Part shown: positions 55,001-62,646 of the stretch, one piece after another
Layout of the letters: every line of letters begins with the position of its first letter
How positions within the stretch are numbered: the stretch's first letter is position 1
DNA from: Bacteroidota bacterium
Lineage (GTDB): Bacteria; Bacteroidota; Bacteroidia; Chitinophagales; LD1
DNA: 64,000 bases
Assembly (NCBI GenBank): GCA_947475165.1
Contig: CANJLD010000011.1
Span: 79,709-143,708, forward strand
Direction of reading: 5' to 3'
The notes under the pieces: generated by a model
What the model was told of the DNA's origin: nothing
Databases searched by the model: none
The model's input: only the letters and a program-made list of their open reading frames with translations
Made by a program: the position numbers and the translations under genes

Positions 55001-56319
55001 CAGGTAGCGAAGTTCAAAAACCATTAGCAACGGTTGTGATTGGCGGGTTGCTTTCTTCCACACTTCTCACACTATTTGTGCTGCCGGTGCTTTACAGTTT
55101 GTTCAGTAGAAAAAGAAAAGTGAAAACAACTATTGTAGCAGTCGTGATTGTTGGATTGATGTTCTCATCAACAGTCGCAAATGCACAAACAAAACTTTCG
55201 TTAGATAGTTGTTTGCATATCGCATTGCAAAATCATCCGTCTGTTCAATCGGCTACTTACGGGGTTCAGCAGCAACAGCAGTTGAAGAAAACTTCTTTTG
55301 TGTTCGACCACTTGAATGTAAATTATCAGGGCGGACAAATCAATGGCAAACCGATTGACTACAATATTTCTGCAACTACCGGTATTCCATTTCCTACAAC
55401 TATTGCAGCGCAAACAAAACTGCAAAACCAAAAAGTAGAATTAGCGCAGCAACAACTGAATGTTACAAAAGCAGAATTGATACGAAATGTTTCTGCCGCT
55501 TACTTTCAATTGCTTTTCGGCAAACAAAAATTGCTGTTGCTTTCATCGCTTGAAAATTCTTACAAAGATTTTTCAAACTACGCGAACAAAAAATATACGC
55601 TGGGCGAAAGCAATCAACTCGAAAAAATTTCTGCCGAAGCACAACTCAAACAAATTCAGTTAGAGAAACAACAAACTGAAAGCGATGTGCTTTCTTTCCA
55701 ATCTGAATTACAGCAATGGCTCGGAACGTCTATTCAAATTGACGTAGCAGAAGATTCACTTACCTCTTTACCTCCACCGCCAATTCTTGATACTTCTTCG
55801 CTCTCAAAATACCCATTGCTCAAATTACAGCAACAACAAACTGTGGTGAGCATGGCAGAATACAAATTGGAAAAATCGAAATGGGCACCGGCAATTCAGT
55901 TCGGTGGCTTCACACAAAGTTTAGATAAAGCCATTCCATTTTTTGGATGGACAGCAGGACTATCGTTACCATTTCTTAAAACGGGTCAAACCGGTAGAAC
56001 ACAAGCCGCATTACTGCAATCAAAAATTGCACTCAAGAATTTTGAATCGTTCAAACTGCAACTCAACAACGCTTACACACAAGCATTACAGCAATACAAT
56101 AAGTTTTCGCAGTCACTTAATTATTACAACACTGAAGGTTTGCCGTTAGCAAATTCTCTTATCAATGCAGCCGACAAAAGTTATCGCGCGGGAAACATCG
56201 GCTACCTCGAATATGTTTTGAGCATTCAGCAGGCGCATAATATCAAGAGCGATTACCTGCTAACGCTCAACAATTACAACCAATCCATTATCAATCTCAA
56301 CTATTTCTTAAACAAGTAA
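52015..56319 (+). CDS. CusA/CzcA-type heavy-metal RND pump fused to TolC-like domain
   Basis: Predicted 1434-residue protein. Residues 1 to about 1040 are a heavy-metal efflux RND transporter with twelve transmembrane segments, including the HAE-RND proton-relay motif DFGLIVDGAV with D400 and the FGVAVLNGIV segment near residue 940. Residues about 1060-1434 follow a second signal-like hydrophobic stretch and look like the helical repeats of a TolC/CzcC outer membrane factor. Inner-membrane pump and outer-membrane channel are thus made as one polypeptide, as in many Bacteroidota, perhaps cleaved after export. It exports Cu, Zn, Co, Cd or similar; the exact ion cannot be read. The adaptor gene follows after 12 bp. 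Confidence 0.88.
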   Translation: MINSIIQFSIRNKLLTGLFLIIFTAYGIYSITNLSIDALPDVTNNQVLVNTSAPNLATQEVEQFITYPLELQFKNLPDLVELRSTSRSGLSVITVVFKDNVPVNIARQLVAERIKNAEEQIPAGYGRPELAPPTTGLGEIYQYTLALKPGFEKKYSAMDLRSIQDWIVRKQLLGVPGVVDVSSFGGFLKQYEVAVNPEKLLSMNINLLEVYDALSKNNENTGGSYIDKGPNIYFIRGEGLITSLKDIENIVVKTQNGMPVYIKDLGTAQFGYAPRYGAMTRNGKGETVGAVVLMMKGANSVQVIKGVKERVKQIEKSLPEGVTIDVFVDRTKLINRTITTVGENLLLGALIVIFVLILMLGNWRAGLIVASVIPLSLLFAIILMNFFGVSANLMSMGALDFGLIVDGAVIIVESMMFLLLAKFKNASLNQQQMDEEVISSSSKIMSSAVFGQFIILIVYVPIFALVGVEGKMFQPMAQTVSFSIIGALLLSLTYVPLMSSLFLSKTISDTETWSERFIHWLQKHYTPVLEKLLKQRAAVITTSLALLVGAVLLFNRLGGEFIPELDEGDFATNYTIRQGSNLPQTIDVGLQLENILLKNFPEVKEVVAKIGSSEIPTDPMPIESADLIIVMKDKKDWTSAHDRETMAELMNEKLSAVPGVNLSFEQPIQMRFNELIAGVKSDIAIKIYGDNLDMLFQKGNEVSKLISNIEGAVDIKVEQVVGMPQLVVKYNRDRIAQYGLNISDVNKILNTALAGGKAGVVYEGERKFDLVVRLAHYRDADIDKVKNIFVPLPNGTQIPISQLADVSFKSAPAQISRDNGERRIVIEVNVRNRDIQSVATDIENKINNDLKLPSGYFIEYGGTFKNLQEAKGRLLIAVPVALLLIFVLLFLTFKNFKEALIIFSAIPLAAIGGVIALWLRDMNFSISAGIGFIALFGVAVLNGIVLISYFNRLEQEGEHDVMQRILKGTAARLRPVLATAAVASLGFLPMAISTSAGSEVQKPLATVVIGGLLSSTLLTLFVLPVLYSLFSRKRKVKTTIVAVVIVGLMFSSTVANAQTKLSLDSCLHIALQNHPSVQSATYGVQQQQQLKKTSFVFDHLNVNYQGGQINGKPIDYNISATTGIPFPTTIAAQTKLQNQKVELAQQQLNVTKAELIRNVSAAYFQLLFGKQKLLLLSSLENSYKDFSNYANKKYTLGESNQLEKISAEAQLKQIQLEKQQTESDVLSFQSELQQWLGTSIQIDVAEDSLTSLPPPPILDTSSLSKYPLLKLQQQQTVVSMAEYKLEKSKWAPAIQFGGFTQSLDKAIPFFGWTAGLSLPFLKTGQTGRTQAALLQSKIALKNFESFKLQLNNAYTQALQQYNKFSQSLNYYNTEGLPLANSLINAADKSYRAGNIGYLEYVLSIQQAHNIKSDYLLTLNNYNQSIINLNYFLNK

Positions 56320-56331
56320 AACCACAGCATC

Positions 56332-57486
56332 ATGCTAAAGCATATAAAATCAATTACAGTTTTTTTTCTTGCTCTTTCAATTTCTTCCTGCAATCAAAAA
56401 GCACCGGTAGTAAAAGAAGAACATCACGAAGCGGCAACGGCAGAAGTAAAACTTACTTCCGAACAAATCAAAGCCATCAATTTGAAAACCGACACCATTA
56501 GTTTTCGTAACTTAAAATCTTCACTCAAAGTGAACGGAAAACTGATGTTGCCTCCACAAAATCAAGCGCAGGTTTCTGTTTTAATCGGTGGCATTGTAAA
56601 AGAGATTCCGATTACCGAAGGCGTATTTGTTACCAAAGGGCAAACCCTTGCTTTGCTCGAAAACACAGAATGTTTACAGGCGCAACAGGATTTTTTAGAG
56701 AATAAATCATCGCTAAAATTTTTGGAAGCAGAATACAACCGACAAAAAGAATTGCAGAAAGAAAATATCAACTCCACCAAAACATTTCAGCAAACCGAAG
56801 CAGATTACAACAACGCAGTAACTAAAAACAAAGTGCTTTCCGAAAAACTAAAACTCTTTGGCATCAGCGCACAAAACCTCACTGCCGAGAAAGTAAATTC
56901 TTCATTTGCCATTACTGCGCCCATCAGCGGCTACATAAAACGCATAGATATTTTCATTGGCAAATTTGCTGAACCCAATAAAATGCTTTTCGAAATAGTT
57001 GACAACCGGTTTCTGCATATTGACCTCACGGTTTACGAGCAGGATGTTTCAAAAATAAAAACAGGTCAGCAGGTAACGTTTACCATTATCAACGACCCGC
57101 ACCATGCACACACGGCTACAATTTTCGCTGTCAATAAAGCATTTGAAGATAATCAACAGGCAGTTATCGCTCATGCAAAAATCAATGAAACGAGTGATGA
57201 GCTTCTGCCCGGTATGTTTATTGAAGCCCGTGTGCAGGTAGATAATTACAAAGCTATGAGTTTGCCGAGCGATGCAATTGTGAGCAACGGCAGCGACCAT
57301 TATGTGTATATTGAAAAGGAACAAAACATATTTCAACAAGTAGATGTAAAAACCGGAACTACGGATATGAATTTCACTGAAATTATTCCGCTCCAAGCTA
57401 TTTCACCCAACGCAAAAGTGGTGACCAACGGTGCGTATTATTTGTTAAGTCAACTTACAAAAGGTGAGGGAGAAGCTCACGAATAG
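56332..57486 (+). CDS. RND periplasmic adaptor (CusB/CzcB-like) lipoprotein
   Basis: Predicted 384-residue membrane-fusion protein. The signal peptide ends in a lipobox (ISSC, Cys20), followed by a His/Glu-rich start (EEHHEAATAE) that may bind metal. The lipoyl/barrel-sandwich part is seen in VSVLIGGIVKEI and SGYIKRIDIFIGKF, with a coiled-coil hairpin (about 120-175) between. It links the RND pump to the outer-membrane channel domain and is transcribed with the pump. Confidence 0.87.
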   Translation: MLKHIKSITVFFLALSISSCNQKAPVVKEEHHEAATAEVKLTSEQIKAINLKTDTISFRNLKSSLKVNGKLMLPPQNQAQVSVLIGGIVKEIPITEGVFVTKGQTLALLENTECLQAQQDFLENKSSLKFLEAEYNRQKELQKENINSTKTFQQTEADYNNAVTKNKVLSEKLKLFGISAQNLTAEKVNSSFAITAPISGYIKRIDIFIGKFAEPNKMLFEIVDNRFLHIDLTVYEQDVSKIKTGQQVTFTIINDPHHAHTATIFAVNKAFEDNQQAVIAHAKINETSDELLPGMFIEARVQVDNYKAMSLPSDAIVSNGSDHYVYIEKEQNIFQQVDVKTGTTDMNFTEIIPLQAISPNAKVVTNGAYYLLSQLTKGEGEAHE

Positions 57487-57546
57487 AGAATTAAATCACA
57501 ACTTTATCGTTCACTCCTAATTCATAACCTTTAAAATAAATCAAAA

Positions 57547-57969
57547 ATGAAAAAGTCAATCTTAGTCCTAATCAGCGTTGTGATTTTTGCCGCTAATACT
57601 TTTGCAGTAACAGTTCCGGCAGCGGTTCAAAAAGCTTTCGACCAGAAATTTCCCAAAGCTACTGAGGTAAAATGGGGCAAAGAAAATGCAACAGAGTATG
57701 AAGCCAATTTCAAAACCAATGGAGTAAATGCTTCGGCAAATTTTTCTGATAAAGGCATTTGGTTAGAAACAGAAACAGAAATTCCAGTGGCACAGCTTCC
57801 GGCAGCAGTTGCTACGGCAATCAAGAAACAATTTCCGCAATCGGTAATTACAGGAGCTGATAAGATTGAGAATAGTAAAAACGAAACACACTTTGAAGCC
57901 GACCTCAAAACCGGTAGCAAAACAAAAGAAGTTTTATTCAATGCCGATGGAACGATTATTAAACAGTAA
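57547..57969 (+). CDS. PepSY-like periplasmic protein
   Basis: Predicted 140-residue secreted protein with a signal peptide (residues 4-20, ending in TFA). The mature part holds two repeats of the PepSY-like type (VPAAVQKAFDQKFPKATEVKW and LPAAVATAIKKQFPQSVITG, each followed by beta strands). Proteins of this family often occur beside metal efflux genes in Bacteroidota. The role is unknown; it may bind metal or inhibit a protease. Confidence 0.8.
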   Translation: MKKSILVLISVVIFAANTFAVTVPAAVQKAFDQKFPKATEVKWGKENATEYEANFKTNGVNASANFSDKGIWLETETEIPVAQLPAAVATAIKKQFPQSVITGADKIENSKNETHFEADLKTGSKTKEVLFNADGTIIKQ

Positions 57970-57986
57970 GCGGATAATAATTGCAC

Positions 57987-58613
57987 ATGATACACCTCAT
58001 TTTAAGCAGTATTCTTCTCAGCATCATTCACGCATTCATCCCTAATCATTGGCTGCCGCTCGTAGCAATAGGGAAAGCCGAAAAATGGAGCAAAAGAACA
58101 ACGCTCCTCTCCACGGCTTTAGCTGGCTTTGCTCACATTGCAAGCACTATTCTTATTGGTGTTTTAATTGGTTGGGCAGGTTACTCGCTTTCATCTACTT
58201 ACAGTTGGATAAGCAGTTTAGTCGCCCCAGCAATTCTTGTTGGCTTAGGTTTATTTTATGTGTTTCGCTTTTTCTTTCACCGCGCACATGCGCACGACCA
58301 TTTTAAAAATGTTACCGAAGGCAAAACTTCCTACACAGCCATCATCATTTCTCTTTCTATCAGTATGTTTTTTTCTCCCTGTATCGAGTTAGAGAGTTAC
58401 TATTTCACAGCAGGCACTTTTGGGTGGATAGGTATTATCGCTGTATCATTCGTCTATCTTATAGTTACTGTTTCCGCAATGGTAGTGTTGGTTTGGCTTG
58501 CGCTTAAGGGAATTCAAAACATCAATTTTAAATGGCTCGAAAAATATGAGAAACTGATTATCGGAGTCGTTTTGATAACTGTTGGATTATTCACCTTCTT
58601 CATCAAACTATGA
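57987..58613 (+). CDS. Six-TM membrane protein, Ni/Co-exporter-like
   Basis: Predicted 208-residue protein with about six transmembrane segments; the ATG at 57987 is preferred over a TTG at 57981. A conserved HAFIPNHWLPL segment lies in the first helix region and a His-rich loop (HRAHAHDHF, about 98-106) lies between helices, as in RcnA/UreH-type nickel and cobalt exporters. A FSPCIELESY motif follows near residue 132. It lies 10 bp upstream of the P-type ATPase, so they are an operon. The substrate is not certain. Confidence 0.65.
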   Translation: MIHLILSSILLSIIHAFIPNHWLPLVAIGKAEKWSKRTTLLSTALAGFAHIASTILIGVLIGWAGYSLSSTYSWISSLVAPAILVGLGLFYVFRFFFHRAHAHDHFKNVTEGKTSYTAIIISLSISMFFSPCIELESYYFTAGTFGWIGIIAVSFVYLIVTVSAMVVLVWLALKGIQNINFKWLEKYEKLIIGVVLITVGLFTFFIKL

Positions 58614-58623
58614 AAACCAAATA

Positions 58624-60576
58624 ATGAAACTTCCCTTTCACGATAAAAAATTCCTCTTTCTGCTTTTCGCAATTTCAATTGTAGTTGCGTTAGAGATTCT
58701 CTCCATCATAGGCATTCGCATACCCATGCCTTACGCGCCTTTTGTGTTTGCCACATTCATTATCGGTATTGGCTATCCGGTAATCTGGAATGGATTGAAA
58801 GCATTTGTCAAATTCAATTTCAGCAGCATCAGTTTACTCATGCTCATTGCCGTTATTGGTGCATTTTACTTGGGAGAATATCCCGAAGCGGCAGTGGTAA
58901 TTGTATTGTATGTGTTAGGTGAAAGATTAGAGGACATAGGAATTGACAATAGCAAATCTGCATTAGATGAACTCGTTTCTAAATCACCCAAAACTGCTTT
59001 TGTAAAATCTTCGAATGCAGAAATTGCAATTGATAAAATCGCAGTTGGCACAATCATTCAGGTGAAGCCCGGTAACTTAATTCCGCTTGATGGTAAAATA
59101 ACCATAGGCGAAACCACCATTGACGAAGCCACCATCACAGGAGAACCAATTCCAAAAGACAAACACAAAGGCGACAATGTATTTGCCGGAACACTCAATA
59201 AAAATGGTTTCATAGAAATTGAAACCACTAAACTTTCGGTGGATACTACCTTCTCTAAAATTATCCGCCTAACCTTTGAGGCAACTGCCAATAAATCCAA
59301 CACACAAAATTTCATTCAGCAATTTTCAAAGTATTACACACCAACTATTATTCTCCTCGCGATTTTAATTTTCGTAATTCCAGTTTTCGCTTTGCATCTA
59401 CCTTTGGACAAATGGCTCAATCAAGCCATCACACTTTTAGTTATTGCTTGTCCATGTGCGTTAGTTATCTCTACACCAGTGGCTATTTATGCCGCCATAG
59501 GCAACGCATCATCAAAAGGCGCATTGGTAAAAGGCGGAAAATATATCGAGGCGTTAGCGACAATCAAAGCTATTGCATTAGACAAAACGCGCACAATCAC
59601 ATTTGGTAAACCAATCGTGAGCGATGTAATTCCGCTCAACGGAACATCAAAGGAAGAACTGCTGGCTTGTGCATCAGGCGCAGAAGTTTTTTCGGAACAC
59701 CCTTTGGCAGAAGCCATCATTGCAGAATGTAAGAAAGAAGGTTACGAACCTCATGCAGTCGAAAAATTCAAAAGTATAATGGGCAAAGGAGCAATAGCAA
59801 AATGCTTAGTATGCGAAGACGAAACAATCTATGTGGGCAAATTAGAATTTATCAAAGAACACCAACCGGTAGAAGCAGAAGCAGAGAAGATTGTTGAGCA
59901 ACTTTCATCACAAGGGAAAACCAGTGTAGTAATAAGTTTTGGAAACGGAGTTGCGGGCATCATCGGCTTAACCGATGAAATAAAACCCGACAGCGCAGCA
60001 GCATTAAAAGAATTAGAGGCACTCAACATAGAACCGGTCATGCTCACTGGCGACCACGAAAACGCGGCACAATTTGTAGCAGCGCAAGTAGGCATCAAAA
60101 AAATATTTGGCGGCTTGCTTCCCGAAAGCAAATCCGAGAAAATAAAGGAACTGCTACAACAATATTGCAGTGTAGCAATGGTAGGCGATGGCGTAAACGA
60201 TTCACCCGCACTCGCTCAATCAACAGTCGGTATTGCAATGGGAGCAGCAGGAAGTGACAGCGCCATAGAAACCGCCAACATTGCATTGATGAACGATAAA
60301 CTTTCACTCATTCCCTTCTTAATTCGTTTAAGCAAACGAACCCTAACAACAATTAAATTCAACACGGCTGGCGCAATAGGAATAAAACTTCTTTTTATCA
60401 CGCTTGCTTTTCTCGGCTTTAGCAATTTGGTTTTCGCCATTGCTGCCGATGTTGGAGTAACACTCGTAGTAATTCTCATTAGCTTAAACCTGATGCGGTT
60501 CGAAAATACTCAACTACAACCTGCGCTCGTGCCAACGTTAACTGGCACAAAGAAAGAGTGTTGCGATAATTGCTGA
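58624..60576 (+). CDS. P1B-type heavy-metal-transporting ATPase with DKTRT motif
   Basis: Predicted 650-residue transporter; the ATG at 58624 is preferred over an in-frame TTG at 58582 inside the previous gene. It has eight predicted transmembrane segments, the metal-site motif CPC (C276, C278 in ACPCAL), TGEP, the SEHPLA nucleotide-binding motif, and GDGVNDSPAL. The phosphorylation motif is DKTRTIT with Asp320, where nearly all P-type ATPases have DKTGT. There is no N-terminal HMA domain, and the C-terminus ends in KKECCDNC, a likely metal-binding tail. CPC-type pumps move Cu+, Zn2+, Cd2+, Pb2+ or similar ions. Confidence 0.88.
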   Translation: MKLPFHDKKFLFLLFAISIVVALEILSIIGIRIPMPYAPFVFATFIIGIGYPVIWNGLKAFVKFNFSSISLLMLIAVIGAFYLGEYPEAAVVIVLYVLGERLEDIGIDNSKSALDELVSKSPKTAFVKSSNAEIAIDKIAVGTIIQVKPGNLIPLDGKITIGETTIDEATITGEPIPKDKHKGDNVFAGTLNKNGFIEIETTKLSVDTTFSKIIRLTFEATANKSNTQNFIQQFSKYYTPTIILLAILIFVIPVFALHLPLDKWLNQAITLLVIACPCALVISTPVAIYAAIGNASSKGALVKGGKYIEALATIKAIALDKTRTITFGKPIVSDVIPLNGTSKEELLACASGAEVFSEHPLAEAIIAECKKEGYEPHAVEKFKSIMGKGAIAKCLVCEDETIYVGKLEFIKEHQPVEAEAEKIVEQLSSQGKTSVVISFGNGVAGIIGLTDEIKPDSAAALKELEALNIEPVMLTGDHENAAQFVAAQVGIKKIFGGLLPESKSEKIKELLQQYCSVAMVGDGVNDSPALAQSTVGIAMGAAGSDSAIETANIALMNDKLSLIPFLIRLSKRTLTTIKFNTAGAIGIKLLFITLAFLGFSNLVFAIAADVGVTLVVILISLNLMRFENTQLQPALVPTLTGTKKECCDNC

Positions 60577-60618
60577 ACTGTCTGACGCAATTTTAACTGA
60601 TTCTGAATTGTCAAAGTT

Positions 60619-60636
60619 TATCGTAATATTGCAATA
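60619..60636. promoter_or_regulatory. Candidate ArsR operator palindrome
   Basis: TATCGTAATATTGCAATA is an 18-bp imperfect palindrome with two mismatched positions. It lies 11 bp before the ATG of the arsR-like gene. Placement and symmetry fit an autoregulatory operator. Confidence 0.5.
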
Positions 60637-60647
60637 CAATAATAAAT

Positions 60648-60980
60648 ATGGGAGCATCTAAAACAGACCATTTTACTGACAAACAGAATGCAATTGCTGT
60701 AATGGCAAAGGCATTAGGGCATCCGGCAAGGGTTGCGATTATCGAATATCTGCTGAAAACAGATTCTTGTATTTGTGGCGATATAGTAAACGAATTGCCA
60801 TTAGCACAACCCACCGTATCGCAGCATTTGAAGGAATTAAAAAATGTAGGACTTATTAAAGGAAGCATTGAAGGCAATGCCATTTGCTATTGTGTGGATG
60901 AAAAAGCATTAACCGTGCTTCAAAAATTCTTTACCCATGTAACCACCAAAATGGAAAAGAAGAAAAACCAATGTTGCTAA
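60648..60980 (+). CDS. ArsR-family metalloregulator
   Basis: Predicted 110-residue winged-helix repressor. The DNA-recognition helix is in QPTVSQHLKELKNVGLI (about 55-72). A Cys pair C41 and C43 (DSCICGDI) matches the position of the As(III)/Sb(III)-binding CxC of classic ArsR proteins, and the C-terminus adds a CC pair (KKNQCC). It probably represses its own operon, including the downstream DUF6428-like and ArsC-like genes, through the palindrome just upstream. Confidence 0.87.
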   Translation: MGASKTDHFTDKQNAIAVMAKALGHPARVAIIEYLLKTDSCICGDIVNELPLAQPTVSQHLKELKNVGLIKGSIEGNAICYCVDEKALTVLQKFFTHVTTKMEKKKNQCC

Positions 60981-61005
60981 TCATTAAAAAACTAAAACAA
61001 TAAAC

Positions 61006-61470
61006 ATGAAACTATCAGAATTGAAAAACAAATTAAGCACAGTGAGCAACTTAACTTTTGTGCAGCCTAACGGAGCTTTTGTTCCGCGTCATTTTCACAT
61101 TACCGAAATCGGATTAGTAACCAAACACTTTATTGATTGTGGCGGCACTGTTCGCAACGAGCAAACTGCGAGTATGCAAATTTGGGTAGCCGAAGATTTT
61201 GACCACCGACTAAAACCTTCGGGCTTGCTAAATATTATTGACATTTCTAAAAAGATTTTAGGCGGTACTGATTTAGAAGTCGAAGTAGAGTATCAAAGTG
61301 AAACCATTGGTAAATACAATTTAGATTTTAAGGGTGAAAACTTTATGCTTGTTCCAAAGTTTACCGATTGTCTTGCAAAAGACAATTGCGGTGTGCCGGA
61401 AAAGAAATTAGAATTAGTTGGCGCAGAAACAGAAGGCGGCTGTTGCAAACCCGGTGGCGGTTGTTGCTAA
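61006..61470 (+). CDS. DUF6428-like protein with Cys-rich tail
   Basis: Predicted 154-residue cytosolic protein resembling the DUF6428 family, which is found in arsenic/metal operons of Bacteroidota. It has HFHITEIG near residue 30 and two further Cys near 118-124 (TDCLAKDNCG). The C-terminus ends in GGCCKPGGGCC, four Cys in a Gly-rich tail, a likely thiol metal(loid)-binding site. It lies 25 bp after arsR-like and 9 bp before the ArsC-like gene. Confidence 0.72.
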   Translation: MKLSELKNKLSTVSNLTFVQPNGAFVPRHFHITEIGLVTKHFIDCGGTVRNEQTASMQIWVAEDFDHRLKPSGLLNIIDISKKILGGTDLEVEVEYQSETIGKYNLDFKGENFMLVPKFTDCLAKDNCGVPEKKLELVGAETEGGCCKPGGGCC

Positions 61471-61479
61471 AATTTAGGT

Positions 61480-61878
61480 ATGAAAAATATACTTTTCGTT
61501 TGTATTGAAAACAGTAACCGCAGCCAAATGGCTCAAGCATTTGCCATTATGCACGGCAAAAATTTAGTTCGAGCTTACAGTGCTGGCTCTAAACCGTCTG
61601 GCAAAATAAACCCGAAGGCGATTGCCGCTATGAAAGAGTTGGGTTACGATTTAAGCATTCACGATTCAAAATCATTACAGCAGATTCCCATGCAGGAATA
61701 TGAATATGTAATCACTATGGGTTGTGGAGATGCCTGTCCTTGGGTGGCAGCCAAGCATCGCGAGGACTGGCAAATACCCGACCCACGCGACATGAACGAA
61801 GAGGATTTTAGAAGCGTGCGCGATTTGATTGAAAGTAAAGTGAAAGAAGTTTTGGAAAAGATACCGGTCAATTCTTAA
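61480..61878 (+). CDS. ArsC / low-molecular-weight phosphatase family protein
   Basis: Predicted 132-residue protein with the LMW-phosphatase active-site loop C8-IENSN-R14-S and a downstream DPRD segment that supplies the general acid. Thioredoxin-coupled arsenate reductases have the same fold plus a redox Cys pair; here Cys residues in TMGCGDACPWV (near 81-87) are candidates. It most likely reduces arsenate to arsenite for export. No arsenite permease (ArsB/Acr3) is seen in the window. Confidence 0.82.
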   Translation: MKNILFVCIENSNRSQMAQAFAIMHGKNLVRAYSAGSKPSGKINPKAIAAMKELGYDLSIHDSKSLQQIPMQEYEYVITMGCGDACPWVAAKHREDWQIPDPRDMNEEDFRSVRDLIESKVKEVLEKIPVNS

Positions 61879-61898
61879 TCAAAATAAAACACACAATC

Positions 61899-62075
61899 AT
61901 GGACCATTCTAACGACCTTCCGATGTTAATTGGAGTTATTCTTTTAGCTGCTGCATTCGTTGTTTCTTTAAGTTGGCAGAACATTAAAGACAGCAAATAG
62001 TTTAAAAAAGACCAAAACGAAAAAGACGACCACGAACATCCCCATCACGAGAAGCACTATAAAGAAAAAGAGTAA
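61899..62075 (+). pseudogene. Small His-rich membrane protein interrupted by in-frame TAG
   Basis: An ATG at 61899 opens a 33-codon reading frame with a transmembrane helix (MLIGVILLAAAFVVSL) that stops at a TAG (61998-62000). The same frame then continues without a break for 24 more codons rich in His and charged residues (KDDHEHPHHEKHYKEKE) to a TAA at 62073. The simplest reading is a 58-residue metal-linked membrane protein with a nonsense mutation, perhaps CAG to TAG. A functional 33-residue form, or a sequencing error, cannot be excluded. It lies 20 bp after the ArsC-like gene. Confidence 0.55.
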
Positions 62076-62114
62076 TCTCACTCTTGACGGACGAACAGCC
62101 CGCCTTTATCACAT

Positions 62115-62147
62115 TTTGTTGCTTACAATAAATTCCGTTTATCTTTG
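62115..62147 (+). promoter_or_regulatory. Strong Bacteroidota-type promoter, possibly leaderless
   Basis: TTTG at 62115-62118 (or TTG at 62119-62121, 18-bp spacer) is followed by TATCTTTG at 62140-62147. The ATG of the HYC_CC_PP-like gene at 62154 lies only 6 bp after the -7 element, so the transcript would begin at or next to the start codon. Confidence 0.55.
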
Positions 62148-62153
62148 AGCGCA

Positions 62154-62540
62154 ATGAAAAAATTGACCATCATATTTTTACTGTTCATTTACATGATACC
62201 GGCTATCGGTATTTCTGTAACGGGACATTATTGTGGTGGTAGATTAGTTGAAGTTACACTCAACTTGCCCGAAGACGGCACTTGTGTATGTGGCAATAAA
62301 AAGAAAACAGATTGTTGCAAAACCAAAACAGTTTCTGTCAAACTGAATGAAGTTCATAAAAGCAATCCGCAACTCGTAGTAACCGGTTTAAAAAATCCGA
62401 TAAAGCAAATTGCTTACTGCGTTCCATCCATTTTCTCTTTTCAAATAGAAACTCCAAACGCTTACAACTTTGCAAGCGCACATCCCCCGAACAATACAGG
62501 GCAATCTATCTATCTCGTCAATCGAGTTATCCGAATCTGA
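62154..62540 (+). CDS. HYC_CC_PP-like small secreted protein
   Basis: Predicted 128-residue protein; the ATG at 62154 is preferred over a TTG at 62145. It has a signal peptide (3-20), then GHYCGG, then CVCGN and TDCCKTK, and a PP pair near the C-terminus (AHPPNN). This order of HYC, CC and PP motifs matches a small Bacteroidota family found beside metal efflux genes. The Cys and His residues probably bind metal outside the cytoplasm. Confidence 0.75.
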   Translation: MKKLTIIFLLFIYMIPAIGISVTGHYCGGRLVEVTLNLPEDGTCVCGNKKKTDCCKTKTVSVKLNEVHKSNPQLVVTGLKNPIKQIAYCVPSIFSFQIETPNAYNFASAHPPNNTGQSIYLVNRVIRI

Positions 62541-62555
62541 TTTTTGATTTTTCTA

Positions 62556-62576
62556 AGCCGTCATCTCTGAACGGCT
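62556..62576 (+). terminator. Terminator-like hairpin
   Basis: AGCCGT and ACGGCT form a 6-bp stem with a 9-base loop, followed by ATTTATGTTT. It lies 16 bp after the HYC_CC_PP-like stop codon and probably ends that transcript. Confidence 0.45.
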
Positions 62577-62646
62577 ATTTATGTTTGAGCTAATAGCCAA
62601 AACATTTCTTGTCTTTTGTGTTTATCAAAAATCAAAATCAATTAAA

